Source of the DNA: Rapana venosa
Taxonomy: Eukaryota > Mollusca > Gastropoda > Neogastropoda > Muricidae
Assembly (NCBI GenBank): GCA_028751875.1
Contig: CM054140.1
Coordinates: 53,091,975 to 53,155,974 of the forward strand
Reading direction: 5' to 3'
DNA length: 64,000 nucleotides
Shown one piece after another: positions 13,851-24,148 of the stretch. The stretch's first letter is position 1. Every line of letters begins with the position of its first letter. The position numbers and the translations under genes are program-made. The notes under the pieces are model-generated. The model was given only the letters and a program-made list of their open reading frames with translations, was not told where the DNA came from and made no database searches.

Positions 13851-14067
13851 TTTTCTTTACTTCTCTAACTCACCGTCTTCTTTTCTTTTTTCCTGGCTTC
13901 CCTCCCTCTCTGCTTCATCCCCTGTCCTGTCTCTCTAACCCCCTCCTACTCTTTGTCTGTCTTGTTTATGTATGTATATTAATTTCATCGTTTCCTCTGT
14001 CTTTTCCCCTTCTTTCCCTAATTCCCCTCTCCATTTCATTCCCTCTCTTGATGCCTGTTTATCTCTG

Positions 14068-14176
14068 CTACACACACACGAACACACACACACAGATACA
14101 CACAAACAAGCACACACACACAACTACACACAAACAAGCACACACACACAACTACACACAAACACACACACATACA
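14068..14176. repeat. CA-rich repeat with 28-bp sub-unit
   Basis: CACACACA alternates with ACTACACACAAACAAG. The ACACAACTACACACAAACA block recurs about 28 bp apart. Confidence 0.85.
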
Positions 14177-14302
14177 GAGGGGCTGTGTGGCTGTCTATAG
14201 TTTTAGCCTCATGTTTCCATATTTGCCTGCCCCCATGACCACACACTTGGTGTGGACCTGTCAGTCTCTGATAGCTCTGTACTGTCCTCACACACACACT
14301 GT

Positions 14303-14562
14303 CCCTAGTGACCACCGTCACTAGGGATGCCCTGGCTGGACTGCTAATCCAATCAGGCCCTGATGGCGTGTGAAACCCATCCACAGACGGTCAAATATTC
14401 ATCGGAGGCAATTTGCATGGGCACGCACAGAGAGAGACATCACGTGGTCATTACTGCACTTGTGACTTGATGGTGGCACTTGTGTCTGATCAGTTTGAGG
14501 GAAAAGCTAGCATTTGTGTGCACATCGTGTTTGTTGGTTTGTTTGCCTGTGTGTCTTGTTTT
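14303..14562 (+). repeat. X module, copy 1
   Basis: Opens with a perfect 10-bp inverted repeat (CCCTAGTGAC, 4-nt gap, GTCACTAGGG). It carries in order CTAATCCAATCAGGCC, TGATGGCGTGTGAAACCC, TCAAATATTCATCGGAGGCA, ATTTGCAT (the POU octamer in reverse), ATCACGTGGTC (E-box-like CACGTG) and CTTGTGACTTGATGG. It is nearly identical to copy 2 at 16.19 kb over about 240 bp. There is no open frame. Function unknown. It could be a non-autonomous mobile element, a duplicated regulatory block or a ncRNA-related unit. Confidence 0.85.
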
Positions 14563-14966
14563 CATTCAATTGTTCTGTTTCTCTGTTTTTTGTGCATACA
14601 TATGTGTATGTATGTGTGTGCACATTCCTGCGCAGATGAGTGTGTGTGTGTTTGTTTATGTGTGCGTGATGCATCTGTGTGCATTGTTTGTGATTGTACA
14701 TGTACATATGTGTGTGTGTTCTAAATCTTTGAAAGGATTATATAGATAATCCAGAAAAGTGTCAGTGGTTCTCATTAATTGTATAGCTTTGTGTTTCCAT
14801 GGACAAAGTTTTGCAAATTGCTCCCAAGCTTATTTTCTATTTGATTGCATTCGATGATAAGATGATGTCATGATATGTTGTGATTTATATAGTCAAAACT
14901 CACATAAAAACTGCAAGATTACGCAAATGAAAATGATACTAAATGCCAAACAGTGAGAAAGAAAAG
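14563..14966. other. GT/ATGT-rich then unique sequence
   Basis: Irregular TATGTGTG repeats to about 14725, then unique AT-rich sequence. No gene recognised. Confidence 0.5.
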
Positions 14967-15198
14967 AGGAGACAGGAAAGGAAGTGAAAGTGCCTTAGAA
15001 CCAGAAGCAGCAGAAGGCAGTGAAGTGTTGGTGGCTGAACAAGGATAGTCAGGTCTGTTGTGCCCCCTGCAGGGCGGAGACCAGGCAGACACTGCAGTGA
15101 CAGACCACACCAGCATCCAATATTTACTCTGTCCAGTGGATCCACTGTTCCTTCAGTCTTGCCTGGATCCTGGCAATTTCAACTTGGCTAATTGGAAA
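14967..15198 (+). repeat. Y module, copy 1
   Basis: About 230 bp almost identical to 18713-18944. Landmarks are GACAGGAAAGGAAGTGAAAG, AGTGAAGTGTTGGTGG, GTGCCCCCTGCAGGGCGGAG, CACACCAGCATCCAATATTT and TCTTGCCTGGATCCTGGCAA. It lies downstream of an X module and is followed by CTGT/TATC repeats. It is not coding as far as I can see. Confidence 0.9.
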
Positions 15199-15236
15199 AG
15201 ACAAGTTACTTGTCTGTGTTTGACTGACTGCTCACA

Positions 15237-15407
15237 CCGTCTATCTGTCTGTCTGTCTGTCTCTGTCTCTCTATCTCTCTGTTTCTGTCTGTCTGTATGT
15301 CTCTCTCTCTGTCTGCCTGTCTGCATCACTCTCTCTACCTACATACCTACCTACCTACCTATCTACCTATCTATCTATCTATCTATCTATCCATCTGTCT
15401 ATCTATC

Positions 15408-15438
<31 letters not shown>

Positions 15439-15650
15439 CTCACTCTCTGCTTGTCTGCATGTCTGTCTGTCTGTCTGTCTTTCTATCTGTCTGTCTGTCT
15501 GTCTTTCTGTCTCTCTCCCTCTCTCTCTCTCTTTCTCCCTCTCTTTCTCTCCCACTCTCCCTCTCTCTCTCCCTCTCTTCACCCCTCTCTTTCCCTCCCT
15601 CCCTCCCTCACTCACTCCCTTCCTCCTCCTCCTCCTCTCTCTCTTTCTCT
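15237..15650. repeat. CTGT / CTAC / TATC / CT compound tract
   Basis: Blocks of CTGT, CTAC, TATC, CTGT again, and finally CT/CCCT, all pyrimidine on the plus strand. The long [11 protein letters not shown] frames are artefacts. Confidence 0.95.
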
Positions 15651-16140
15651 GCAATAATCATAACAAGTTGGACCCTAACAGACAACCATTTACATATTTG
15701 CTGAAATACGATTCAGTTTTTATGCCTACCATTTGTAATCTGACTTGACATGGTTATTTTCAGTACCTTAAAATATGTCAGGGTTTTGTTGAAAATCTGG
15801 GGAATGGACAAGGAGAATACAACTGTTTAAAGTCAATAATTGGTTGTTACAAAAATAGAAGCAGCCCTCACAGCTGCAGGAAAAGAACAATCAGACAAAT
15901 GAACATTTCAATGCACATGCAATCAGTGACTACCTACACTGGCTTAGGATCACAAACTGTCCAACATAAAACAAGGCACGCCCATGCACACTGCTGTCTG
16001 TTTGTTTTGGGGTGTACTTACACATATTATTATCTGTTGCATAGACCCATATCAATAGAAATATTATCATATTTTATTTTTGTTTGCAGCTACCAAAACA
16101 ATTGCTGACTTTCCAGTTACTGTTCAGACCTGTTTCTCTC
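15651..16140. other. Unique sequence, nothing recognised
   Basis: AT-rich, no feature supported. A C-rich run follows at 16141-16185, just before the next X module. Confidence 0.5.
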
Positions 16141-16185
16141 TCCCCCCCCCCCTCCACCCCTTCCTCCCACCCCCTCCCCCCAGTC

Positions 16186-16452
16186 ATTCAGTGTCTTAGG
16201 TGACCGTCACTAGGGATGGCTGGCTGGACGGCTAATCCAATCAGGCCCTGATGGCGTGTGAAACCCATCCACAGACGGTCAAATATTCATCGGAGGCAAT
16301 TTGCATGGGCACGCACAGAGATAGACATCACGTGGTCATTACTGCACTTGTGACTTGATGGTGGCACTTGTGTCTGATCAGTTTGAGGGGAAAGCTTGCA
16401 TTTGTGTGCACATCGCGTTTGTTGGTTTGTTTGTTTGTCTGTGTGTCGTTCT
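16186..16452 (+). repeat. X module, copy 2
   Basis: Head GTGACCGTCACTAGGGAT and then the same landmark order as copy 1 with only scattered substitutions through GCATTTGTGTGCACATCG. The following GT/ATGT-rich stretch (16500-16640) is also similar in both copies, so the duplicated unit is longer than the module itself. Confidence 0.88.
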
Positions 16453-16654
16453 GTCCAACACCCCATCCCTCTGTTCTTGTCTGTACTTATTCATGCATGT
16501 ATGCACACACGTGTGTGTATGTGTATGTGTGTGAGTGCTTGTGTGCATTTATGTGATTATGTGTGCATTTGTATGTGTGTATGAGCATGCACGTGTATGT
16601 GTGTGCAAGTGTGAATGCAAGCACTTATGTGGTTTTTCATATCCAGTATCCGCG

Positions 16655-17580
16655 TTATCCAGTCCTGTTTAATCTGTTCTTGGAAAACATTATGAGAGAG
16701 ACCCTCCATGACTTCCACTCTGCCATCTCCATTGGCGGCAGACCCCTCAACAACGTGCGGTTTGCCGATGACATTGACCTCATGGGCGGAAGTAACACAG
16801 AGCTGCAAGATCTTACGACCAGACTTGAGAACAGAGCTGGAGCATATGGGATGGAGGTGAGCTCGGAGAAAAGTAAAGTACTTGTGAACAGCACGAGCAA
16901 CGCCACTGCTAAAATTTACATGAACGGCCAACAACTAGAGGAGGTAGACGCTTTTACATACCTTGGCGCTACACTCACAAAGGACGGGCGATCGACGACA
17001 GAAATCAAAGTCAGAATAGCCATGGCAACATCTTCCATGACAAAACTCACCACCATATGGAAAAGTAAAGAGATCAGTTTCCCAATCAAACTAAAGCTCT
17101 ACAAAGCCCTAATTCAGACTATCCTGCTTCCTGAGGAAGTGAAACCTGGACACTGACTGCTGAAACAGCAAAGCGATTCCAGTCATTTGAAGCAAAATGC
17201 CATAGAAAACTGCTGGGCATATCCTGGAGAGAACGAAAGACCAATGAATTTGTCAAGAGTCAAATAACACGGCTGGCAGGTCCACAGGAACCCCTTCTCA
17301 CCATCGTCAAGAAGAAAAAGCTGACATGGTTTGGCCACGTCACCCGCCACAACACTCTGCCAAAAACAGTACTGCAGGGAACACTCGAGGGTGGCAGAAA
17401 GAGGGGAAGACAGAACAAGTCATGGATGGACAACATCAGAGAACGGACCAGGATGAACGACTCGGCACTACTGCGCAGAGCCGAGGACCGAGATGGATGG
17501 AGGAGGCTTACCACGGCATCGTCTTTCGTATCTCCCCCACGACCGCCAAGGTCACGGGTCTGATGATGATGATGATGATC
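16655..17580 (+). mobile_element. RTE-like LINE, 5'-truncated: RT palm to C-terminus
   Basis: Encodes LFNLFLENIMRETLHDF, NNVRFADDIDLMGGSN (catalytic FADD intact, about 16757-16772), YGMEVSSEKSKV, FTYLGATLTKDGRSTTEIK and TIWKSKEISFPIKLKLYKAL. A frameshift near 17130 moves the reading to SETWTLTAETAKRFQSFEAK, LTWFGHVTRHNTLPKTVLQG and SWMDNIRERTRMNDSALLRR. It ends with a stop at about 17560 and an ATG-repeat tail (GATGATGATGATGATGATCC). The endonuclease and RT N-terminus are missing. The style (FADDIDL, GHVTRH near the end, trinucleotide tail) suggests the RTE group. Only one clear frameshift makes this one of the younger LINE fragments here. Confidence 0.88.
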
Positions 17581-17836
17581 CGCGTGTATGTGGTTTTATA
17601 AATGTTGTCATCCATTTCCACTAGCACACAATGGCCTACTTTTCTGAAAAGCAGAACAGGTTTTAACACGAATTATGTGCCAGATGTTCTGCGTGCATTT
17701 GCACTCTGGACCTCAGTTTATAGTTTCATTGGAAGGACTTTTGGGGATAGTGGAGCCAGCACTGATGTTAACTCCATAGGGGGAAATGCGCTTGAATGAG
17801 ATTCAAACCCAGGTTGGCACATCACAAGCACTACAT
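17581..17836 (-). mobile_element. SINE family S, antisense copy adjoining the LINE tail
   Basis: On plus: GTTGTCATCCATTTCCACTA, CACAATGGCCTACTTTTCTG, GGAAGGACTTTTGGGGATAG, GATTCAAACCCAGGTTGG (B-box-like). The A-rich tail is absent: the element abuts the LINE ATG tail at 17580. Its 5' end abuts a (GT)n tract at about 17838. Confidence 0.87.
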
Positions 17837-17837
17837 G

Positions 17838-17839
17838 TG

Positions 17840-17882
<43 letters not shown>

Positions 17883-17905
17883 CGCACGCACACGCACACG
17901 CGCAT
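17838..17905. repeat. (GT)n / GCAC compound microsatellite
   Basis: GT repeats followed by GCGCACGCACACGC. It lies directly 5' of the antisense SINE. Confidence 0.93.
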
Positions 17906-18192
17906 ACACATGCGCAAGTGAGAGAGACGAGAGGAGGTAGAGGTGGACAGGATGGAGATCAACAAATGTAGATAGCACAGAGAGACCCAGATAGAGAGAA
18001 GAGAAAGGTTGACAGGGCCAGTGATGTAGAAACAAACACAAATGGATGATTATGATGGTGGTGGTGATCGTGATGATGATGATGGTGATGATATTTATTT
18101 TCAAGGCTAGAAGATAAGTACTGATAAAACATTTTCATCGACAGAGAGAGTTCTGAAACTTCAGAAAGGACTAAATTGTCTGGTTATATATG
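17906..18192. other. Purine-rich and GAT-rich unique sequence
   Basis: AGAGAGACGAGAGG-type sequence and a GATGATGGTG-rich patch at 18045-18092. No gene recognised. Confidence 0.5.
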
Positions 18193-18480
18193 GGGACGGG
18201 ATAGCTCAGTGGTCGGAGCACTCGCTTTCCCCCAGCCAAGTTAAGCAGCGTCGAGCGTGGTTACCAGTTTGTGCGCCTTGGCTTCAGTACAGTTCCCCCA
18301 GTTCACCCAGCTGTAAATGGGTACTTGCCCACTTTAGGGTCAGGGAAGGTAAAGCAGCGAGGGAGAGGAGATGGGCGCCGCCCTCATTATGCTGGCCCTA
18401 GAGAAGTGAGGCCTCTGACGCCTCACCCCCCTACGACCTTATAGGTTATGGGACTCCTTTACCTTTATAATATAAATATC
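18193..18480 (+). mobile_element. SINE with tRNA-like head fused to a 5S rRNA-like segment
   Basis: Starts GGGACGGGATAGCTCAGTGG, a good tRNA A box (TAGCTCAGTGG at 18202-18212). Instead of a normal anticodon arm and T arm, positions 18238-18263 closely match the internal promoter of eukaryotic 5S rRNA, including AAGTTAAGCAGCGTCGAGCG and then TGGTTA. A body follows with CCCAGCTGTAAATGGGTACT and GGGCGCCGCCCTCATTATGC. It ends CCTTTACCTTTATAATATAAAT. tRNA/5S chimeric SINEs with a conserved central domain are known in vertebrates (AmnSINE1). Whether this is independent is not known. It is the only copy I found in the window. It is not a functional 5S or tRNA gene. Confidence 0.75.
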
Positions 18481-18712
18481 TGTGTGTGTACTTGTACATG
18501 CTTGTATGATATAATATATTACTTGTACAACTTGTGGTGTCTTTGACAGTATTTCTTTTTTCAAATTGGACAAACCAAGCTAATATTTTACACAGTTGGT
18601 TATGATTCAACTATTAAATGAAACTTTGTTGAATTGTGCCATAACACACAAAAGATCAGCAAAATGAAGAAAAGGGAGTGAATAAAATCGCCTAGTTAAC
18701 AACCAAAGCCAC

Positions 18713-18944
18713 AGGAGACAGGAAAGGAAGTGAAAGTGCCTTAGAACCAAAAGCTGCAGAAGGCAGTGAAGTGTTGGTGGCTGAACAAGGATAGTCAGGT
18801 CTGTTGTGCCCCCTGCAGGGCGGAGACCAGGCAGACACTGCAGTGACAGACCACACCAGCATCCAATATTTACTCTGTCCAGTGGATCCACTGTTCCTTC
18901 AGTCTTGCCTGGATCCTGGCAATTTGAACGAGGCTAATTGAAAA
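18713..18944 (+). repeat. Y module, copy 2
   Basis: Near-identical to 14967-15198, then diverging at CAATTTGAACGAGGC. Followed by CTGT-type repeats as in copy 1. Confidence 0.9.
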
Positions 18945-19377
18945 ACAAACTCCTTCACTGTGTCTGCCTCACTACCCAGCTCTGTCTGTCTGTATGTCTG
19001 TCGTCTGTATGTCTGTCTCTCTGTCTCTGTCCCTCTCTCATTGTCTCTTGGTCGTCCCTCTCCTCCTAAGTGTTTCTCTTCCCTTCTCTGTATGTATTTC
19101 TCCCTCTCCTCTCCTTCTCCCGTCCCCTATCCATCCCCCTCCTCATTCAATTCTTGATTTCTTCTCTCCTACTCTCTCTAGTTTTATACCTTTATTGAAT
19201 TTGTCTGTTTAATATGAAAAGACTCCGCTGAACTAAACAATTTTGAATATTGGATATATTATGTACCATAACTTGACAAAAGAAAGGATCACACCTCAAG
19301 GGTAGGCCTAATCAGGTCATACCAACAAGCAACAAAACACACGCTCTCTCTCTATCATTCACTCTTTAAATCTGTTG

Positions 19378-19492
<115 letters not shown>

Positions 19493-19654
19493 AAATGTGA
19501 TTGCACATAACTATGTTTTCTGAGCATGTGCAAATCCATCGATGCCTGCTTATGTTTTTGATTTTGTGTGAACCTAGGAGTACTCACATTAGAATCAGAT
19601 TTCAAAGCCTGTGATTGCTCAGATGTGTCCCTCACACATGGACAATACAATAAA

Positions 19655-19880
19655 TGGCCATAGTGACCGTCACTGGCTGGGCAGATAATGCAATCAAGAC
19701 TCCCCAGGGTGTGTGAAGCCAATCCAGGGCAATCAAATATTCATCGGACCATTTTCAACAGGCAGACATAGGGAGATGTCACACTGCTGTTCCCCTGATG
19801 AAGGCTTTATGGCCGTTATTGTCTCTGATCAGTTTAGCCAAAATGAGTCCAAGTTCAGTGGAGTCTGTGTTCATCTCCTC
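19655..19880 (+). repeat. X module, copy 3 (diverged)
   Basis: AGTGACCGTCACTGGCTGGG, TAATGCAATCAAG, GGTGTGTGAAGCC, TCAAATATTCATCGGACCAT, CTGATCAGTTTAGC. The central part is shortened and the octamer-like site is lost. Confidence 0.75.
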
Positions 19881-20179
19881 TGTATGCCTTTATTTTATTT
19901 GTTTTTGTTTCTGCTTGTTTCTTTGTCTTAATTTTCTGTTTTAAGCTGCCCCCCCCCCCCCCTCTCCCCCTCCTCTTTCTCTCTGTGTGCCTTTCAACTC
20001 AATTCTCTCTTCCTCTCTGTCTCTGTCACTCTGTGATGGGCCGAAACCTGTAATCACTGCACACCAGCATGTTCACTGTTGGATCTTCATTATGCTGTCT
20101 GTACTTGTGTGCACGCAGGACCAATCATCAATGCAGACTTGCTTTCCTCTGACTGCCCAAACCTGCCCCCCACACAGAC

Positions 20180-20485
20180 ACTCAGTGTCCCAGCTGACCG
20201 TCACAAGGGATCACTGGCTGGACAGATAATCTAATCAAGCCCTGATGGCGTGTGAAACCCACCCACAGACAGTCAAATACTCATCACAACATTTTGCATG
20301 GGCACGCACACAGGGAGTCGTAACGTGGCTTTTTCTGCAATAGTGGCTTCATGCTGGTTGTCGAGGAGCACGTGCAGAGGCAGACAGGACAGCGGCATCA
20401 CTGTCACAGGCTTTCATGGCCGTGTTCTGGATGTGGATGGTCACTTTCAGGGGAAAGCCATCGTCAAAGTGCACGTACATGTTAT
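20180..20485 (+). repeat. X module, copy 4 (diverged)
   Basis: GCTGACCGTCACAAGGGATC, CTAATCAAGCCCTGATGG, CGTGTGAAACCCACCCACAG, TCAAATACTCATC and TTTTGCATGGGCACGCACA are all in order. It has an extra segment, AGCACGTGCAGAGGCAGACA, before the CTTTCAGGGGAAAGCC end. Confidence 0.8.
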
Positions 20486-20587
20486 TGCTCTCTCATCTTC
20501 TCTGTGGCTCTGTGTGTATCTCTCTGCTTGGCAGTCTTTATCATCATCTCTGCCTGTTTGTCTCTACGTTTCTCTGTCTGCCATCTG

Positions 20588-20846
20588 TTTTTATTTATTT
20601 ATTTTATTTTATTTTATTATTTTATATCGAGGATAATGGAAAAAGTTCTTTTGTGCTTTTTAACATCCTGTCCCTGTGTGTTTGCGGTTTTTGTAAATTC
20701 TGTCATCTGTTCCTACTGGCACACAATGGCCTACTCTTACGAACAGCGGAACAGGATTTAACGTGTGTGCAAGAGATTCTGCGTGCGTTCGCACACGGGA
20801 CCTCGGTTTATAGTCTCATTTGAATGACTTTTGGGGAGAGTGGAGT
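20588..20846 (-). mobile_element. SINE family S, antisense copy lacking the tRNA head
   Basis: Plus-strand T-rich tail (TTTATTTTATTTTATTATTT), ATCGAGGATAATGGA, then the body to GACTTTTGGGGAGAGTGGAG, where the match stops. The head is missing. Confidence 0.9.
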
Positions 20847-20849
20847 CTG

Positions 20850-21095
20850 TCTATCTGTGTCTCTCACGTGTTCAAACATGTTAAACATCAATCGTTCAAG
20901 TAGACCACACATCTGGTGGAAAACTCAGTTTTTTTAAATTTCTAACATGTGTCTCACAACCCACATACATTTTCATGGGGTTTTCTTTTTTCATGTTCAT
21001 GTTTATAATATGTGTGTAGGTATGAACAGACACTTGACACAGATATCACTGTCTGATGACTCCAGACCCCCCCCCCCCCCACCAGACATTTATTG
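20850..21095. other. Unique sequence with a C run
   Basis: Nothing recognised except a poly-C tract (about 21067-21081) just before the next X module. Confidence 0.5.
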
Positions 21096-21097
21096 TT

Positions 21098-21335
21098 CCA
21101 AGTGACGGTCACTAGGGATCGCTGGCTGGACGGCTAATCCAATCAGGCCCTGATGGCGTGTGAAACCCATCCACAGACGGTCAAATATTCATCGGAGGCA
21201 ATTTGCAAAGGCACGCGATGAAATATTCAGTGCAAGCATTTGAGGTAGAGGAACTATCAGGTTGCTATTGCTGCAATAGAGGCTGCGTGACCATTGCTCC
21301 ATCCAGTGATAAGAGGCCATATGTGGGGATGAGTC
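21098..21335 (+). repeat. X module, copy 5
   Basis: Head AGTGACGGTCACTAGGGATC, then identical to copies 1 and 2 through GGTCAAATATTCATCGGAGG and CAATTTGCAAAGGCACGC. It is followed by a second GATGAAATATTCAGTGCAAGC block like the relatives at 6.1 and 8.2 kb. The CACGTG portion is replaced. Confidence 0.85.
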
Positions 21336-21924
21336 CGTGGAGTGTGTACGTAGGTTAGTGTGTGAAAGTGGAGTTATGTGTGTGCAGACATTATGCTCTT
21401 GTGAATGTGTGTTACGTGAGCGCGTGTGCACACCCCTTCGCCCTCCACCCTACCCCTACACTTGCACTACAGGGAGAGAACGGATGGAAGAGAGACAGAA
21501 GGGGAGAGAGAGAACTCCAACACGAACTCACGGAGTGGAGCTGTTTATTGAGAGTAACTGGGTAAGCTCTGGGCTTCCTTACTTTGTGCTCTCAAAAAGA
21601 AACAACAAAATCATATGCAAACATTGATAATCAACTATTTGAAACACACCAAAATGAAGATTAAAATGTTATGACAATCAACTACTACTGGAAATGATTA
21701 GATGAAAATGAATGAAGGTTACTGTTATACGGGAAACAAATGGGAGGGGAAGGAAAGAAAAAAACAACGAAACAAACACCAAAAGTAAAAAAGCAAAGAC
21801 AGCAGCAGTGGCAACAGCAACAACAACAAGCAAAAAAGAAAAACAAAATAACACAAGGCTATACGTATATAATAATTTATGTACCTATACACATAATATA
21901 TATAGGATAAGGCAGGGGGATAGA
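21336..21924. other. Unique sequence with a CAA-rich patch
   Basis: No gene recognised. AACAACAACAAG-type sequence at about 21800-21850. Confidence 0.5.
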
Positions 21925-21932
21925 GAGAGAGA

Positions 21933-22010
<78 letters not shown>
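21925..22010. repeat. (GA)n microsatellite
   Basis: GA repeats with GGGA and GAAGA interruptions. Confidence 0.96.
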
Positions 22011-22011
<1 letters not shown>

Positions 22012-22490
22012 ATGCTACAGTAAGACTCCACAATACTTGTATAGATAAATGCAAACGATTAGACAGAATTAACAAGTGACATGCTTCAAATCAACAACTG
22101 TTTGTGTACCAACAACTGTTACTGTTAGTGTAACAACAACTGTCAACTATTAATACCATATGAAAGGAGAATATGTCTGGACAGTGTGTATAGTAGACTT
22201 TTGACTGCTCTCTGCGGGAAAGGCCAAAAAGAACACAAAATAGTGGTAATCAAGCAGACCCCACATTGAAAAAGTTGTCATCTACAATAGGAATTTTGAA
22301 GGCTATGAAGCTGTTTATTGTTTATATAATCTTGAGCTTTCCACAGCTTTGCACCAGAGAATATGAATGAGGTCATGTAAAAATCAGTTCTTGGGTAGGA
22401 GTGATGTAATATAGTTTTATTTTCGGGTGTTCTATCCAAGAGAGATTATTACCAATGTTGAGAGCAAGGTAGTTTGTGGGAATCAATTTG

Positions 22491-22872
22491 TTGTAACACA
22501 GTGTCATGGGCTATCGTGAATGGCGGTATTATTGATCTCTGGTTACCAGTTCTGAACACAATGACTACAGCCACCCTTACTGCTGTTATTCCGTCACTGT
22601 TTACACACGGGTAATGGGGTGTGGAGATTTCCCAGTGTCTCAGGGGAACGGCCTGGTGGAGAGCACGTGGAACAATCTGACAGCCATGCTTGGCCACAGA
22701 CAGGTTCCAGTCACAGCCAATGTGCCCACTGCAGCTTTCCCCGCCCCCTCCCCCTGCAATAAACAGTGACGGAATAACAGCAGCAAGGGTGGCTTCACTC
22801 ATCGTGGTCAACACTGGGGACCAGAGATCAATGATACCGCTATTCAAGATAGTCTATGACACTGTGTTACAA
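22491..22872. repeat. Long imperfect inverted repeat (possible MITE or hairpin)
   Basis: Two arms of about 110 bp, 22491-22602 and 22760-22872, are reverse complements at roughly 85-88% by eye. Outer ends are TTGTAACACAGTGTCAT and ATGACACTGTGTTACAA. Inner ends are GCTGTTATTCCGTCACTGTT and its complement. The loop is about 157 bp. There is no transposase, and I saw no clear target-site duplication. It could be a miniature inverted-repeat element, a fold-back duplication, or a source of hairpin RNA. Confidence 0.85.
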
Positions 22873-23900
22873 GACCCCTCTATAGTCCTGCAAGCCTACA
22901 GTGCTACTGGCAGATAATCAGCACATCACCAGCAGTTTTTCAACACTCAGTGTCAGACACCTCCGCTAAAGCTTTTCCAGTGCTGTGGTTTCAAGTTGTT
23001 TTGTACTTTGGGTTTGATTTGTATTGTATAGTAAAGTGCCATTCTTGCTGTCTCGTAGGTCTCAGATAAACGACGACAATGATTTAGATGCACTATGGCA
23101 GATTCAATATAAACCCGAGCAATTTCAAATAAGTTGTATGCCAGAGTTTTAAGAATAATTTCTGGAATGATGGCAAGATATCCTTTAAAGTCAAGACCAG
23201 CTTCACTGTCAGGAATAATTTGTGAAAACACAAGTCAAATGCTCTCTTCCCTCTATATACTAAAAGGAAACACCGAGGCAGCTGTTAAAATGTTGAAAGA
23301 AAAATTCCTTTTAGAAGCTGCCTACCCCTATTCTGTCTTTAACAAGCACAGCAAATTCAGGTGATGTACAGAGAAAAAGTCAAGCAGGCAGAGGCATACT
23401 TCAAGAATAGAATCCACACCAAAGCAACACTGCAGCGAGGTATGTTCTGCTGGGATGATAGATCAGGAAGGGGGCGAAGTAAGGCCATGCACTTGACCAC
23501 ATGTACAGTGCAGCTGCAGTCTTCCCTGTCCTGTACTCTTGGTTTTCTGCCGCCACAATCAGGAATATCTCATTGTGTCAGAGACGATCCTGCTTCCCTT
23601 CCTCGGCTTGAGCTCCGAGGTTCACTAACGGTGAGATTTTTGGCGTATGTGACTGTTTCCCTACCATTTGGGTAGCCGCATGCAGACGAGGATGTAAAAA
23701 CTGCAGTCTGTTTGCTGCCTCTCGTCTGCTCTGACTAGCTAGACCTGCTGTTCCCATGCCGCTTATTCCCACCTCACCAACACACCGACACCCAGGCTTG
23801 ATACACCCTATCACCCTTACAATCACAGGCCAACAGCAGACACGGGGTGCTCTAGGAAAACTGAAGGTTCTCAAACCTGAAGATGGCAAAACTTCATAAT
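22873..23900. other. Unique sequence, nothing recognised
   Basis: About 1 kb with short open frames (up to 104 codons) of unremarkable composition. No domain or repeat that I can support. Confidence 0.5.
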
Positions 23901-23902
23901 TA

Positions 23903-24066
23903 ATAGTATAATAATAATAATAATATGGAATTTATAGACCGCTATATCTTGCAATTACAAATCAGAGCGCTTCCATTCAATCCGCTCCTACACAAGCAAC
24001 CAACAATGATTAACAAATTCTAACAACTTCAAATGTACACACATATGCACACACACAGACATATAC

Positions 24067-24103
<37 letters not shown>

Positions 24104-24116
24104 ACACACACACACA

Positions 24117-24148
<32 letters not shown>

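Noticed and set aside
18202..18265. Functional tRNA or 5S rRNA gene
   Set aside because: Only the A box and a partial 5S internal region are present. There is no cloverleaf, no complete 5S sequence and no T-run terminator at the right distance, so it fits a SINE head instead.
22449..22847. 132-codon minus-strand frame across the hairpin
   Set aside because: It spans both arms and the loop of the inverted repeat. The two ends encode unrelated peptides and no domain is visible.
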